Shown: positions 54,996 through 63,111 of the stretch, piece by piece
How positions within the stretch are numbered: position 1 is the first letter of the stretch
Layout of the letters: each line of letters starts with the position of its first letter
Assembly (NCBI GenBank): GCA_022484595.1
Contig: JAKVLB010000001.1
Span: 62,001 to 126,000 of the forward strand
Length of the DNA: 64,000 bases
DNA from: Mageeibacillus sp.
Lineage (GTDB): Bacteria; Bacillota; Clostridia; Saccharofermentanales; Saccharofermentanaceae
Reading direction: 5' to 3'
Position numbers and translations under genes: made by a program
Notes under the pieces: model-generated
The model's input: only the letters and a program-made list of their open reading frames with translations
Databases searched by the model: none
What the model was told of the DNA's origin: nothing

Positions 54996-55763
54996 TCAAA
55001 GTACAGAACAGGATTCATTATTATTATTAACAATGAATCTGACCTGAGGAAACTTATCTTCAAACAGTTTCTCAAGTTTGGGAAGATAGACCTGCTCAGT
55101 CGCGGAATGTCCGGCAATGACCGAATTGATTCCATTCTCTTCAAGAAGTACCGTGATGTGATGCTTTATCTCGCCTGATACAACAGTATCGGCGCCGCTC
55201 GCGATAATTGAAGGAACGGAAGCTTCATCCAGCGCACCTCCCTGCACAAAAACCTTCCTTACCACGTTGCTTTGATTGTTTATAGTGATAGTGCCGCTGC
55301 AGTTAAGTTTTCTCATACAAAGCTTCATGAATGAGTAAAGAGGCATTTCCGCCTTATTCATGAAAACAACTCCGCAGTCACAGCCCTCACAATGCTGTGC
55401 GTCATCTGCTCCCAGAGCCTGCGCTATCGCCAGATTGCCGAACTCGTCAGTAAGGTCAAGATTAGTGTGACAAGCATAATAAGCTATGTCATTTCTGATT
55501 ATAGAACTCAGTATTCTTCCGGTGGCATTGGACATGGCAACATTATTGATACCGCCGAAAATCAACGGATGATGCGTGACAATCAGGTTGAATCCGTTCT
55601 TCTTCGCCAGTTCTGCCGCCTTTGTTGTGCAATCGAGCGATATGACACAGCCGGTTATGACTTTGCTGTCATCTCCGCACAGAAGTCCGGGATTGTCATA
55701 CTCAAGGGCTTTGCCAACAGGAAACACCGAACCCAAGTAATCAGTAACATCTTTAATCTGCAT
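54996..55763 (-). CDS. Nif3-like dinuclear metal centre protein
   Basis: Hexameric Nif3/YqfO family; metal ligands are in VTHHPLIFGG, CHTNLDLTDEFGN and the C-terminal AGHSATEQ. Its role is unresolved: members have been linked to GTP cyclohydrolase I-type folds and metal handling. 255 aa, without the inserted PII-like domain of B. subtilis YqfO. The ATG at 55763 has AGGGAG 8 nt upstream, inside the end of trmK; a TTG two codons earlier is the alternative. The trmK-nif3 pair is conserved in Firmicutes. Confidence 0.9.
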   Translation of the reverse strand: MQIKDVTDYLGSVFPVGKALEYDNPGLLCGDDSKVITGCVISLDCTTKAAELAKKNGFNLIVTHHPLIFGGINNVAMSNATGRILSSIIRNDIAYYACHTNLDLTDEFGNLAIAQALGADDAQHCEGCDCGVVFMNKAEMPLYSFMKLCMRKLNCSGTITINNQSNVVRKVFVQGGALDEASVPSIIASGADTVVSGEIKHHITVLLEENGINSVIAGHSATEQVYLPKLEKLFEDKFPQVRFIVNNNNESCSVL

Positions 55764-56439
55764 TGGCAATTCTCCCTTCTATAAGCGCTCTTATACGCTT
55801 ATCACTCCTGGATCTGACCGCGTACACCTCATCAAGATGGCGGAAATACTTCCTTACTGTCTCGTCACCCTGCTGTTCGAGCAGTCTCGGTCCGTAATAC
55901 AGCTCTTTGTCCGAAAGCTTTGTGCTCTCTCCCGTATAAGTCAGCCTCATTATACTATAATATAAATTTCTGTCATTACACACAGATTCACCCTGTATGT
56001 CAAAACCTTTGGCACAGACAAATTCACGCACAAGATTGGCGGACTTCTGACTTTGCAGCACTATGGCAATCTTTGGTAATACCCGGGCATCGGCAGAGGC
56101 TGTCATGCGCGTAAGTATATCGATAATATTGAGTCCGCCCATTCCGGCAATAACAATTATGTCTCCCGGAAGAATCTTCACTCCGTCAAGACCGTCGGTA
56201 ACCAGAACACTGGATCTTGAATCAAATCCGTAATCCGAGAGCAGCCTTGAGCTCCTTCTTGCCGGAGACTCATGAATATCGGTGCATACAACAGAATCGG
56301 CGATATTCTTTTCGAGACAGTGGCAGGCAAGCATACCGTGATCTGAGCCTACATCAAGTACGCGGCCTTCACCGACAAACCGTCGCGCAATCTGCACCTC
56401 ATTGAAAACGCATTCAAGCCTGACAGTCAGATCCGGCAT
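55753..56439 (-). CDS. trmK: tRNA (adenine-22-N1)-methyltransferase
   Basis: SAM-dependent methylation of A22 in tRNA. Motif I is RVLDVGSDHGMLACH, then CTDIHESPARRS, DIIVIAGMGGLNIIDIL and VLQSQKSANLVREF. 228 aa, normal. Its start overlaps the dnaG stop (TGATG), so it is coupled to dnaG, and nif3 overlaps its end. In many Firmicutes rpoD lies between dnaG and trmK; here it does not. Confidence 0.94.
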   Translation of the reverse strand: MPDLTVRLECVFNEVQIARRFVGEGRVLDVGSDHGMLACHCLEKNIADSVVCTDIHESPARRSSRLLSDYGFDSRSSVLVTDGLDGVKILPGDIIVIAGMGGLNIIDILTRMTASADARVLPKIAIVLQSQKSANLVREFVCAKGFDIQGESVCNDRNLYYSIMRLTYTGESTKLSDKELYYGPRLLEQQGDETVRKYFRHLDEVYAVRSRSDKRIRALIEGRIANAD

Positions 56440-58367
56440 CAGATACTCTCCATTTTTCTGAGCAGATCAGCCTTACGCCTGTCAAGCTCATCAATCATTA
56501 TCTTCAGACGGAGCTGATTCTCATCCGGAACATTGTAATACCTGTCAATCAGAACACGACCGGCGTTCTCTATCGCTTCAAGCCTGACCCTGTACAGAAT
56601 CTTAAGATAATAGTCTCGTATCACAACAAGACTGCCGCACATATCTGTCTGTGAATATGCCGCAATCATAACCTTCTCGGCTTCATTTCCATTTATAGTG
56701 ACACTGTGAAAAAAATCAGTCATTCTGGCAAAAGACACGCCCTTGCCCTTCTCATATGCTCCGAAAAAATCTCTTACCAGTATCTTCATTGTATCTCCGG
56801 AGAAGTCCTCTTCTTTAAGAACATCTTCGGGACTGACATACGCTGTATCCGTAAGTGAGTCCCCGAGCGCTATTGCAAACGCCAGAAGACCGGTCTCATC
56901 TTCTGTGGCGGCATCAACAATCATATCTGATGTCTCTGTCGCAGATTCAACACCCGTATCTTCACCGACAAGCTGCGCATTGCGGTTCTTCAGATTCTCA
57001 CGATGCACAGTTACGGCAGATTTTCTGCCATTCTGTGATATTCTCTCTTTATCGGCGTACCTCTGTATACTCTGATAGATAACATCACTGTTTGCTTCAA
57101 GTATTACAGCTGCCTTGTTTGCCATAGCTGATCGCCTTATGTCATCTGCAATCCATGAACCGTATCTCAGCACGTCTTCCTGATATTTTCCTTTGTCGAG
57201 ACCATTGGACTCCGTAAAATTATCATTATATGCACGTTCCATAAGATATTCATCAACCGGCATTGCCCGTTCAGCGACACTTCGGAAAGCTTCCTTGCCG
57301 TTTGCCTTGATATATCCGTCAGGGTCTTTATCGCCCGGAACTTTTGCAATCCTGATTCTGACAATCTTTCCCGTCATCGACCGCTGGTACTCGCTCATCA
57401 TCTGAATGGCTCTGACAGCAGCACTCTGGCCGGCACCGTCTGAATCGAAGAAGAACACAACCTCATCGCAATGTCTCGCGCAAAGCTTAAGCTGAGCCTG
57501 TGTAAAGGCCGTACCCAAAGAAGCTACAGTATTACAGAATCCGGCCTTGTGCATTGCAATAGCATCCATATATCCCTCAACCACAAACAGGACTCCGGAC
57601 TTCTCTTTCTTTGCAAAATTCAAAGCGTATAAGTGATTCTGCTTCTTATAAACATATGAATCCGGTGAGTTGATGTATTTCGGCTTCTCGTCGCCCAGCG
57701 CTCTTCCGCCGAACGAGATTATCGTTCCCATATAATCAAAAATCGGGAACATGAGCCTTCCCCGGAACAGATCCAGTATATTTCCTTTGGTCTTTGATCT
57801 AATGAATATACCGGAGTCCATCAGGTCGTCATCCTTATAACCCATTCCCCTGAGATGTTTATACAGGATATCCCAGCCGTCGGGAGAATACCCAATTCCG
57901 AAGTGATCAAGCGTACTCTTGTCAAGCCCGCGTTTTTCGGCATAGTCGCGTCCTGGTTTACCGGCAACGGGATCGTGAAAGGTCAGATAATAGAACCTGG
58001 CTGCTTCCTTAAGAATAGCAGTTACACGTTCTTTCTTCTCTTTGCTCGCGCTGTCGCTTCTTCCGTAATTATCTTCGGGAATATCAATGCTGTACCGCTC
58101 CGCAAGAAATCTTATGGCTTCCGGGTACTTGAGACCTTCCATCTCCATAATGAAATTGATGGCGTTGCCGCCCTTGCCGCAGCCAAAACACTTATATATC
58201 TGCTTTGAAGGTGAAACAGAGAAGGACGGACTCTTCTCAGAATGAAAAGGACACAGTCCCCAGAGATTTGAGCCCTTCTGCCTGAGAGAGACATAACCGC
58301 CGACTACCTCGGTAATATCAGCTCTCTGAAGAACCTCGTCAATTGTTCTCTCGGGAATCATCCCCAT
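56439..58367 (-). CDS. dnaG: DNA primase
   Basis: Synthesises RNA primers for replication. Zinc-binding CHC2 domain (CPFHSEKSPSFSVSPSK then CFGCGKGG) at residues ~40-65, RNA polymerase domain, Toprim motifs FVVEGYMDAIAMH and FFDSDGAGQSA, and a helical C-terminal region that would bind DnaB. 642 aa. AAGGAG lies 7 nt before the ATG. It is followed directly by trmK and nif3; the usual rpoD partner is missing. Confidence 0.97.
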   Translation of the reverse strand: MGMIPERTIDEVLQRADITEVVGGYVSLRQKGSNLWGLCPFHSEKSPSFSVSPSKQIYKCFGCGKGGNAINFIMEMEGLKYPEAIRFLAERYSIDIPEDNYGRSDSASKEKKERVTAILKEAARFYYLTFHDPVAGKPGRDYAEKRGLDKSTLDHFGIGYSPDGWDILYKHLRGMGYKDDDLMDSGIFIRSKTKGNILDLFRGRLMFPIFDYMGTIISFGGRALGDEKPKYINSPDSYVYKKQNHLYALNFAKKEKSGVLFVVEGYMDAIAMHKAGFCNTVASLGTAFTQAQLKLCARHCDEVVFFFDSDGAGQSAAVRAIQMMSEYQRSMTGKIVRIRIAKVPGDKDPDGYIKANGKEAFRSVAERAMPVDEYLMERAYNDNFTESNGLDKGKYQEDVLRYGSWIADDIRRSAMANKAAVILEANSDVIYQSIQRYADKERISQNGRKSAVTVHRENLKNRNAQLVGEDTGVESATETSDMIVDAATEDETGLLAFAIALGDSLTDTAYVSPEDVLKEEDFSGDTMKILVRDFFGAYEKGKGVSFARMTDFFHSVTINGNEAEKVMIAAYSQTDMCGSLVVIRDYYLKILYRVRLEAIENAGRVLIDRYYNVPDENQLRLKIMIDELDRRKADLLRKMESI

Positions 58368-58386
58368 CAGCTTACTCCTTTAGAAA

Positions 58387-58411
58387 GACCCGGCATCAAG
58401 CCGGGTCATAT
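58387..58411 (-). terminator. Terminator of yajC
   Basis: Minus strand stem GACCCGGC/GCCGGGTC with a short loop, followed by TTTCT, 30 bases past the yajC stop and just before the dnaG ribosome site. The U-tract is short. Confidence 0.6.
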
Positions 58412-58436
58412 ACTCAATAAACACGCCTATAATCAG

Positions 58437-58889
58437 TTACTCTATGTCGTTTTTCTTTCCAGAACCACTCTTCTTCTCTGAATCAGGTGCTTTCTTTCCG
58501 AAAAGACTCTTCTTCTCAGATTCAGGTGCCTTTCTCACTGTACCGTCGGCATTGAGAGATTCTCTCTTGACAACGGTCTGTATTGAGCCCTTCGTAAACG
58601 TAACAAGTGTGTTCGCCGCAGAAGTAGATATGGTAACCTCATCATCTTTTATGTTTGCTACATAACCAACCATGCCGCCTATTGTCGCAATCTTATCGCC
58701 GACAGACAAAGTCTCCATCTGCTTCTTAAGTTCCTTGTCACGCTTCCTCTGCGGCCTTATGAACAGAAAATAGAGAGCTACAAACATGAGTACGAGCAGT
58801 CCGACCGAATAAAGGGACCCCATCATGTCAGATGACGACGTTGCTGTTGTTGCCGTATCTAAGGCAACCATTGGTAATGAATAAATCAT
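58437..58889 (-). CDS. yajC: Preprotein translocase subunit YajC
   Basis: Single-span membrane accessory of the SecDF-YidC translocon. One transmembrane helix (LYSVGLLVLMFVALYFLF region, residues ~24-43) is followed by the family motif FIRPQRKRDKELKKQ and a beta domain (LSVGDKIATIGGMVG). 150 aa, longer than the usual ~100 because of a Lys/Glu/Ser tail that contains two near-copies of APxSEKKSxxGKK. GGAGG precedes the ATG. secD/secF are not adjacent. Confidence 0.9.
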   Translation of the reverse strand: MIYSLPMVALDTATTATSSSDMMGSLYSVGLLVLMFVALYFLFIRPQRKRDKELKKQMETLSVGDKIATIGGMVGYVANIKDDEVTISTSAANTLVTFTKGSIQTVVKRESLNADGTVRKAPESEKKSLFGKKAPDSEKKSGSGKKNDIE

Positions 58890-58911
58890 TATTGATCCTC
58901 CGTTTTTATAA

Positions 58912-59679
58912 TTATTTACTTACTGATTCGGAAATTACATCGGACATCGTAAAATATCCCGTTGTCTTACCGGCCATAAACCCTGCAGCCTTCAGCGCAC
59001 CCATCGCGAAGACATCACGCGACTTTGCACTGTGGCTGATGGTAATGGTTTCTTCGTCACTAATAAAGAACACAGAATGCTCTCCGGCGATATTTCCTCC
59101 CCTTATGGAAGAAATGCCGATCTCATTCTTACTGCGGGCTTCATTTCTGGAATGTCTGTCATAAACATACTCCATCTGATCCGGAACTTCCTGCTGAATA
59201 GCGGTAGCAAGCATCATGGCTGTGCCTGAAGGCGCATCCACTTTACGGTTGTGATGGGCTTCAAGAATCTCAATATCAAAATCCGGATAAAGAGTTCTCG
59301 CAGCCTGCTTAATGAGCTCAATCATCACATTCACACCAAGGCTCATATTCGCTGACTTGAAAACAGCAATCTTCTCCGCCGATTTAAGAATCTCTGATAC
59401 CGTCTCGTCGGAAAGACCGGTTGTACAGCATATAAACGGTTTCTTTACAGTTACTGCATAATTGAGAATTGTCGGAACACACATGGCATTCGAGAAATCG
59501 ATAATTACATCAAAATCCTCCGTGCAGTCCGCCGGATTCTGATACACCGGATAATTCATCTCTGAGTTATCGAAAGCATCGCATCCCGCTACGACGCTGT
59601 ACTCATCATTGTGTTCACACAGGTGAGAAATAGCCATTCCCATTCTCCCGCAGCATCCGTTAAGAAAAATTCTAACCAT
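58912..59679 (-). CDS. dapB: 4-hydroxy-tetrahydrodipicolinate reductase
   Basis: Second dedicated step of lysine/diaminopimelate synthesis. Rossmann motif LNGCCGRMGMAISHL, NMSLGVNVM, and the signature EAHHNRKVDAPSGTA with the catalytic His and Lys are present. 255 aa, normal. AGAGGT lies upstream of the ATG. It follows dapA by 43 bases and should be cotranscribed with it. Confidence 0.97.
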   Translation of the reverse strand: MVRIFLNGCCGRMGMAISHLCEHNDEYSVVAGCDAFDNSEMNYPVYQNPADCTEDFDVIIDFSNAMCVPTILNYAVTVKKPFICCTTGLSDETVSEILKSAEKIAVFKSANMSLGVNVMIELIKQAARTLYPDFDIEILEAHHNRKVDAPSGTAMMLATAIQQEVPDQMEYVYDRHSRNEARSKNEIGISSIRGGNIAGEHSVFFISDEETITISHSAKSRDVFAMGALKAAGFMAGKTTGYFTMSDVISESVSK

Positions 59680-59722
59680 CGTTCAATACCTCTCGTAGTA
59701 AATGTATTCTCTTATCGACATA

Positions 59723-60628
59723 TTATCGCTTAAGAAACTCTGCAACAGCAGAAGTATCATAATGTGCAAGAGTCTCGACAACTCTTCTGTGTCCGGCTTC
59801 ACTCATCTCACAAAGAGGAAGTCTGCAAGGACCGGCATCCCATCCGAGAATATTCATTGCTTCCTTGACAGGTATAGGATTGACCTCGCAGAACATCGCG
59901 TTTACAAGCGGAATAAGCTTAATCTGTGCGTCTCTTGCGGCCTTGACATCACCGTCAATGAAGCTGTGGATCATCGAAGATGTCAGCTCCGGAAGAATAT
60001 TCGCGACGACTGAAATAACACCTTTGGCGCCAAGAGAAATCATCGGGATTGCAAGTCCATCCTCACCGGAATACAGATTATATCTGTCACCGCAGATACT
60101 ATATATGTCGGGAACCTGATTTAAATTGCACTCCTTTACGCCGACTATATTCTCAAACTTCGACAGCCTGAGAAGCAGTTCAGGAGAAATATTGACATTT
60201 GTTCTGGAGGGAACGTTATACAGAATAAGCGGACAGTCAGAAACAGACGCGACTGCTTCATAATGCCGGTACAAACCCTCCTGCGTACACTTGTTGTAGT
60301 AAGGTGTAACAACAAGAGCAGCATCTATACCGAGCTTCTGTGCATCTCTGGTAAGATTGACGCAATACCTTGTATCATTTGAACCGGTGCCTGCAATTAC
60401 AGGTACGCGGCCTGCCGCAGTGTCCACGGCACAGCGTATAGCTTCAAGATGTTCTTCATCCGACATAGTCGCGGCTTCACCGGTCGAACCGCAGATTACA
60501 ACAGAATCAATCTTACTCTCTATCTCAAACTCGATAATTCTCTCGAGCTCTTTGTAGTTGATAGTTCCATTCTCAACAAATGGAGTAATGACGGCTACTC
60601 CGGCGCCTACAAATACAGGCTTTGGCAT
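59723..60628 (-). CDS. dapA: 4-hydroxy-tetrahydrodipicolinate synthase
   Basis: Condenses pyruvate and aspartate semialdehyde. Class I aldolase signatures: GSTGEAATMSDEEH, the catalytic Tyr in YNVPSRTNV, the Schiff-base Lys in GVKECN, and SGEDGLAIPM. 301 aa, normal. AAGGAGG lies 6-7 nt before the ATG. Diaminopimelate is needed for both lysine and the cell wall. No lysine riboswitch is seen in the short leader. Confidence 0.97.
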   Translation of the reverse strand: MPKPVFVGAGVAVITPFVENGTINYKELERIIEFEIESKIDSVVICGSTGEAATMSDEEHLEAIRCAVDTAAGRVPVIAGTGSNDTRYCVNLTRDAQKLGIDAALVVTPYYNKCTQEGLYRHYEAVASVSDCPLILYNVPSRTNVNISPELLLRLSKFENIVGVKECNLNQVPDIYSICGDRYNLYSGEDGLAIPMISLGAKGVISVVANILPELTSSMIHSFIDGDVKAARDAQIKLIPLVNAMFCEVNPIPVKEAMNILGWDAGPCRLPLCEMSEAGHRRVVETLAHYDTSAVAEFLKR

Positions 60629-60684
60629 AAGGAAACCTCCTTAAAAATATGCAACAGGAACGCACTTTCAATGCGTCCTTTTGA

Positions 60685-60714
60685 ATTTTAACATTCATAA
60701 ACCAGTATAGTCAA
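60685..60714 (-). promoter_or_regulatory. Promoter of dapA-dapB
   Basis: Minus strand -35 TTGACT (60709-60714), 18-bp spacer, -10 TAAAAT (60685-60690). The leader begins with a GGACGCA/TGCGTTCC hairpin (about 60657-60679). Confidence 0.65.
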
Positions 60715-60766
60715 TTTATACTTTCCTTGCGCACATCTGTTTGCCCCGGAAATACAAAACACACTT

Positions 60767-63061
60767 TCAGGCATCATTATTGAAGGAAATCGGATACAAT
60801 CTGTGATCAAAATCTTCTATTACACGTTTGAAAACAGCATTGATTGCCGATTTATTTCGCGCCTTGATGATAAAATCCATACGATACCTTCCGCGAAGCT
60901 CATAAATTACATCGGGAAAAGGACCGAACAGCTCAAATCCGTAATCGGCTGACTGATATGAGAGAAAATCCTTAAGGTATCTGCAGATCTTGCCTGCTCT
61001 GTCCGAGAGCTCATCCTCGCTTTCCAAAGACAGTACCATTTCGCCAATTGCCTTGAACGGCGGCAGCTGAAGCTTCTGCCTGTACGATATTTCAGACCTG
61101 TAAAACGACATATAATCCTGAGAACACGCAAATTTAAACAATGGCAAGTCCGGATTGAAACTTTGAATATATACCGTGCCCGGATTATCGCCGCGACCGG
61201 CACGTCCTGCAGCCTGAGTGATAAGCTGAAATGCCTTCTCGGAGGCATGATACGAGGATGAAGCCAGCATCAGATCCGTTCCCAGAACTCCGACGACTGT
61301 CACATCAGGGAAATCAAGACCTTTGGCAATCATCTGTGTACCGACAAGAACCGAAGCCTTTTTCGCGGCGAACTGTTCAAGGATTTCCCGGTGCGCGTCA
61401 GGCGACATTGTGGTATCCTGATCCATCCTAAGAATCTTTTCGCCGGGATAAAGCGTTTTAAGAAGCTCTTCCAGCTGCTGAGTTCCAAAACCGACATGTT
61501 TAAAGGTCTTTGAGCCACAGCTTCCGCAGACGGCCTGCTCGACCGGGAGCATCTCGCCGCAGTAATGACATATGAGATTCTGCGTACCTGAACGCCTGTT
61601 GTTATGTATAGTCATCGATACCGAACACCTCGGACAGGTAACGGTACTTCCGCAATCAGTGCATACCAGTGTCCTTGCATAGCCACGGCGGTTGAGGAAA
61701 AGCATGACCTGACGATTATGGCTGAACGCTCTGGCCATCGCGCTTCGCAAAGGAATTGAGAGCATATCTCCGGCACCGAGCTTCACCTGTTCTTTCATAT
61801 CAACAGGAACAATCTCCGGCAGTGTGGCTTCACCGTGGGCCCTGTGCTTAAGCTCAATCAGCTCATACGCTCCGACCTGGGCCGCGTAAAAGCTCTCCAC
61901 AGACGGTGTCGCGGAACCGAATAATACCTTGGCACCGCTTACAGCGGCGCGCATTCTCGCGACATCCCTGGTCTGATATCTCGGATATGTCTCTGATTTA
62001 TAAGAGCTGTCATGTTCCTCGTCGATAATGATCAGTTTGAGGTTTACGACCGGCGCGAAAATACCGCTTCTCGGAGCTACCACAACTCTTGCTTTTCCGC
62101 GTCTGATATTATCCCATTGAATATAACGCTGCCTGTCTGTGAGTCTGCTGTGAAGGACTGCTACACTGTCTCCCAGACGACCGACAATCCAATTAATCGT
62201 CTGCGGAGTAAGCGATATCTCGGGCACGAGATAAAGGACGCTTCCGCCCTGTTCAAGTATCTTCGACGCAACATTAAGATATACCTCTGTCTTGCCGCTT
62301 CCGGTAATTCCGTGCAGAAGGAAAGCCGACCGCTTGCCATATGTGCCGTCACGCCCCGGCTTTACCCCCATAATTACGTCAACGGCATTGCTTTGCTCTT
62401 GGTTCAGGTCATATACAGTTGTGAATTTTTCAGACACTCCTGACTGCAGAGATAATCCGTCAGCTGCAGGTAATGTGTCAGTCTCTTCAGCCCTGATTTT
62501 GTAAGTCATAACAAGATCCTTTTCAATCACGCACTTGAGCTGTGAAGGAGTTGCCTTACAGTTATTAAGCAGCATTTTGCGCTCACAGTCGCCGTTTGAC
62601 AGAAGAAATTCGAGAATATTGACGTGAGCCTGAGACCTAAATGTGTTTGCCTTTAAGCTTCTCAGTACATTGTCCTTGTCTTTTATGCTTACCATTGTAA
62701 CCAAAGGAGCTTTATGTGTAAGGGCACATGAAGGCACCATAAGCTCGACACAGTCTCCGCGGGTACAGTTGAACCGCGAAGCAAATTTGTCAATGAGTGT
62801 AAGCTGATCGCCATTAAGTACCGGGTAATCTGAAATGAGACTGTCTATCTGCTTGATTTCCATGGAGTCTTTGGTATTCTTGCCGTCATCTGAGTAAACT
62901 TGCGTTACTACGGCTGCCGTCAGCTTATTGCCGCGGCCGAAAGGCACTAAACAATAACTTCCGCAGGCGACAGATGCTTCCAGAAGATGAGGTATCGCAT
63001 ATGTATAGAGTCTGTCAGTCTGCCTGACAGCTTCTCTCAATATAACGGTACAAAGCTTCAT
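60767..63061 (-). CDS. priA: Primosomal replication protein PriA (helicase)
   Basis: 3'-5' DNA helicase that restarts collapsed forks. Order: N-terminal DNA-binding domain (residues 1-~200), Walker A LHGITGSGKTEVYL, Walker B IIDEEHDSSYKSE, then zinc modules CTDCGSTVTCPRC and CHYCGEMLPVEQAVCGSCGS, and helicase motifs VGTQMIAKGLDFP and QAAGRAGRG. 764 aa, normal. AAGGAGAGGA precedes the ATG, which overlaps the stop of a 16-codon mini-ORF that looks like a degraded copy of its own start. Confidence 0.97.
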   Translation of the reverse strand: MKLCTVILREAVRQTDRLYTYAIPHLLEASVACGSYCLVPFGRGNKLTAAVVTQVYSDDGKNTKDSMEIKQIDSLISDYPVLNGDQLTLIDKFASRFNCTRGDCVELMVPSCALTHKAPLVTMVSIKDKDNVLRSLKANTFRSQAHVNILEFLLSNGDCERKMLLNNCKATPSQLKCVIEKDLVMTYKIRAEETDTLPAADGLSLQSGVSEKFTTVYDLNQEQSNAVDVIMGVKPGRDGTYGKRSAFLLHGITGSGKTEVYLNVASKILEQGGSVLYLVPEISLTPQTINWIVGRLGDSVAVLHSRLTDRQRYIQWDNIRRGKARVVVAPRSGIFAPVVNLKLIIIDEEHDSSYKSETYPRYQTRDVARMRAAVSGAKVLFGSATPSVESFYAAQVGAYELIELKHRAHGEATLPEIVPVDMKEQVKLGAGDMLSIPLRSAMARAFSHNRQVMLFLNRRGYARTLVCTDCGSTVTCPRCSVSMTIHNNRRSGTQNLICHYCGEMLPVEQAVCGSCGSKTFKHVGFGTQQLEELLKTLYPGEKILRMDQDTTMSPDAHREILEQFAAKKASVLVGTQMIAKGLDFPDVTVVGVLGTDLMLASSSYHASEKAFQLITQAAGRAGRGDNPGTVYIQSFNPDLPLFKFACSQDYMSFYRSEISYRQKLQLPPFKAIGEMVLSLESEDELSDRAGKICRYLKDFLSYQSADYGFELFGPFPDVIYELRGRYRMDFIIKARNKSAINAVFKRVIEDFDHRLYPISFNNDA

Positions 63062-63111
63062 CAGTCCTCTCCTTTACGGCATTTTTTCGATGTTACGGTG
63101 CAAAGCCTCAT
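63061..63111 (-). CDS. 16-codon mini-ORF, duplicated priA start
   Basis: The ORF begins with an ATG overlapping the polC stop (TGATG) and ends with a TGA overlapping the priA ATG (TGATG). Its first residues MRLCTV match PriA MKLCTV, and the surrounding DNA (GGAGA.., TGATGA.GCTTTG.ACCGT) repeats at a 50-base interval with mostly transition differences. It looks like a tandem duplication of the polC-priA junction. It may carry ribosomes from polC to priA; whether the peptide matters is unknown. Confidence 0.45.
   Translation of the reverse strand: MRLCTVTSKKCRKGED

Noticed and set aside
60629-60766. Lysine riboswitch before dapA
   Set aside because: Only about 50 bases of leader follow the predicted transcription start, far too short for the L-box; only a small hairpin is seen.
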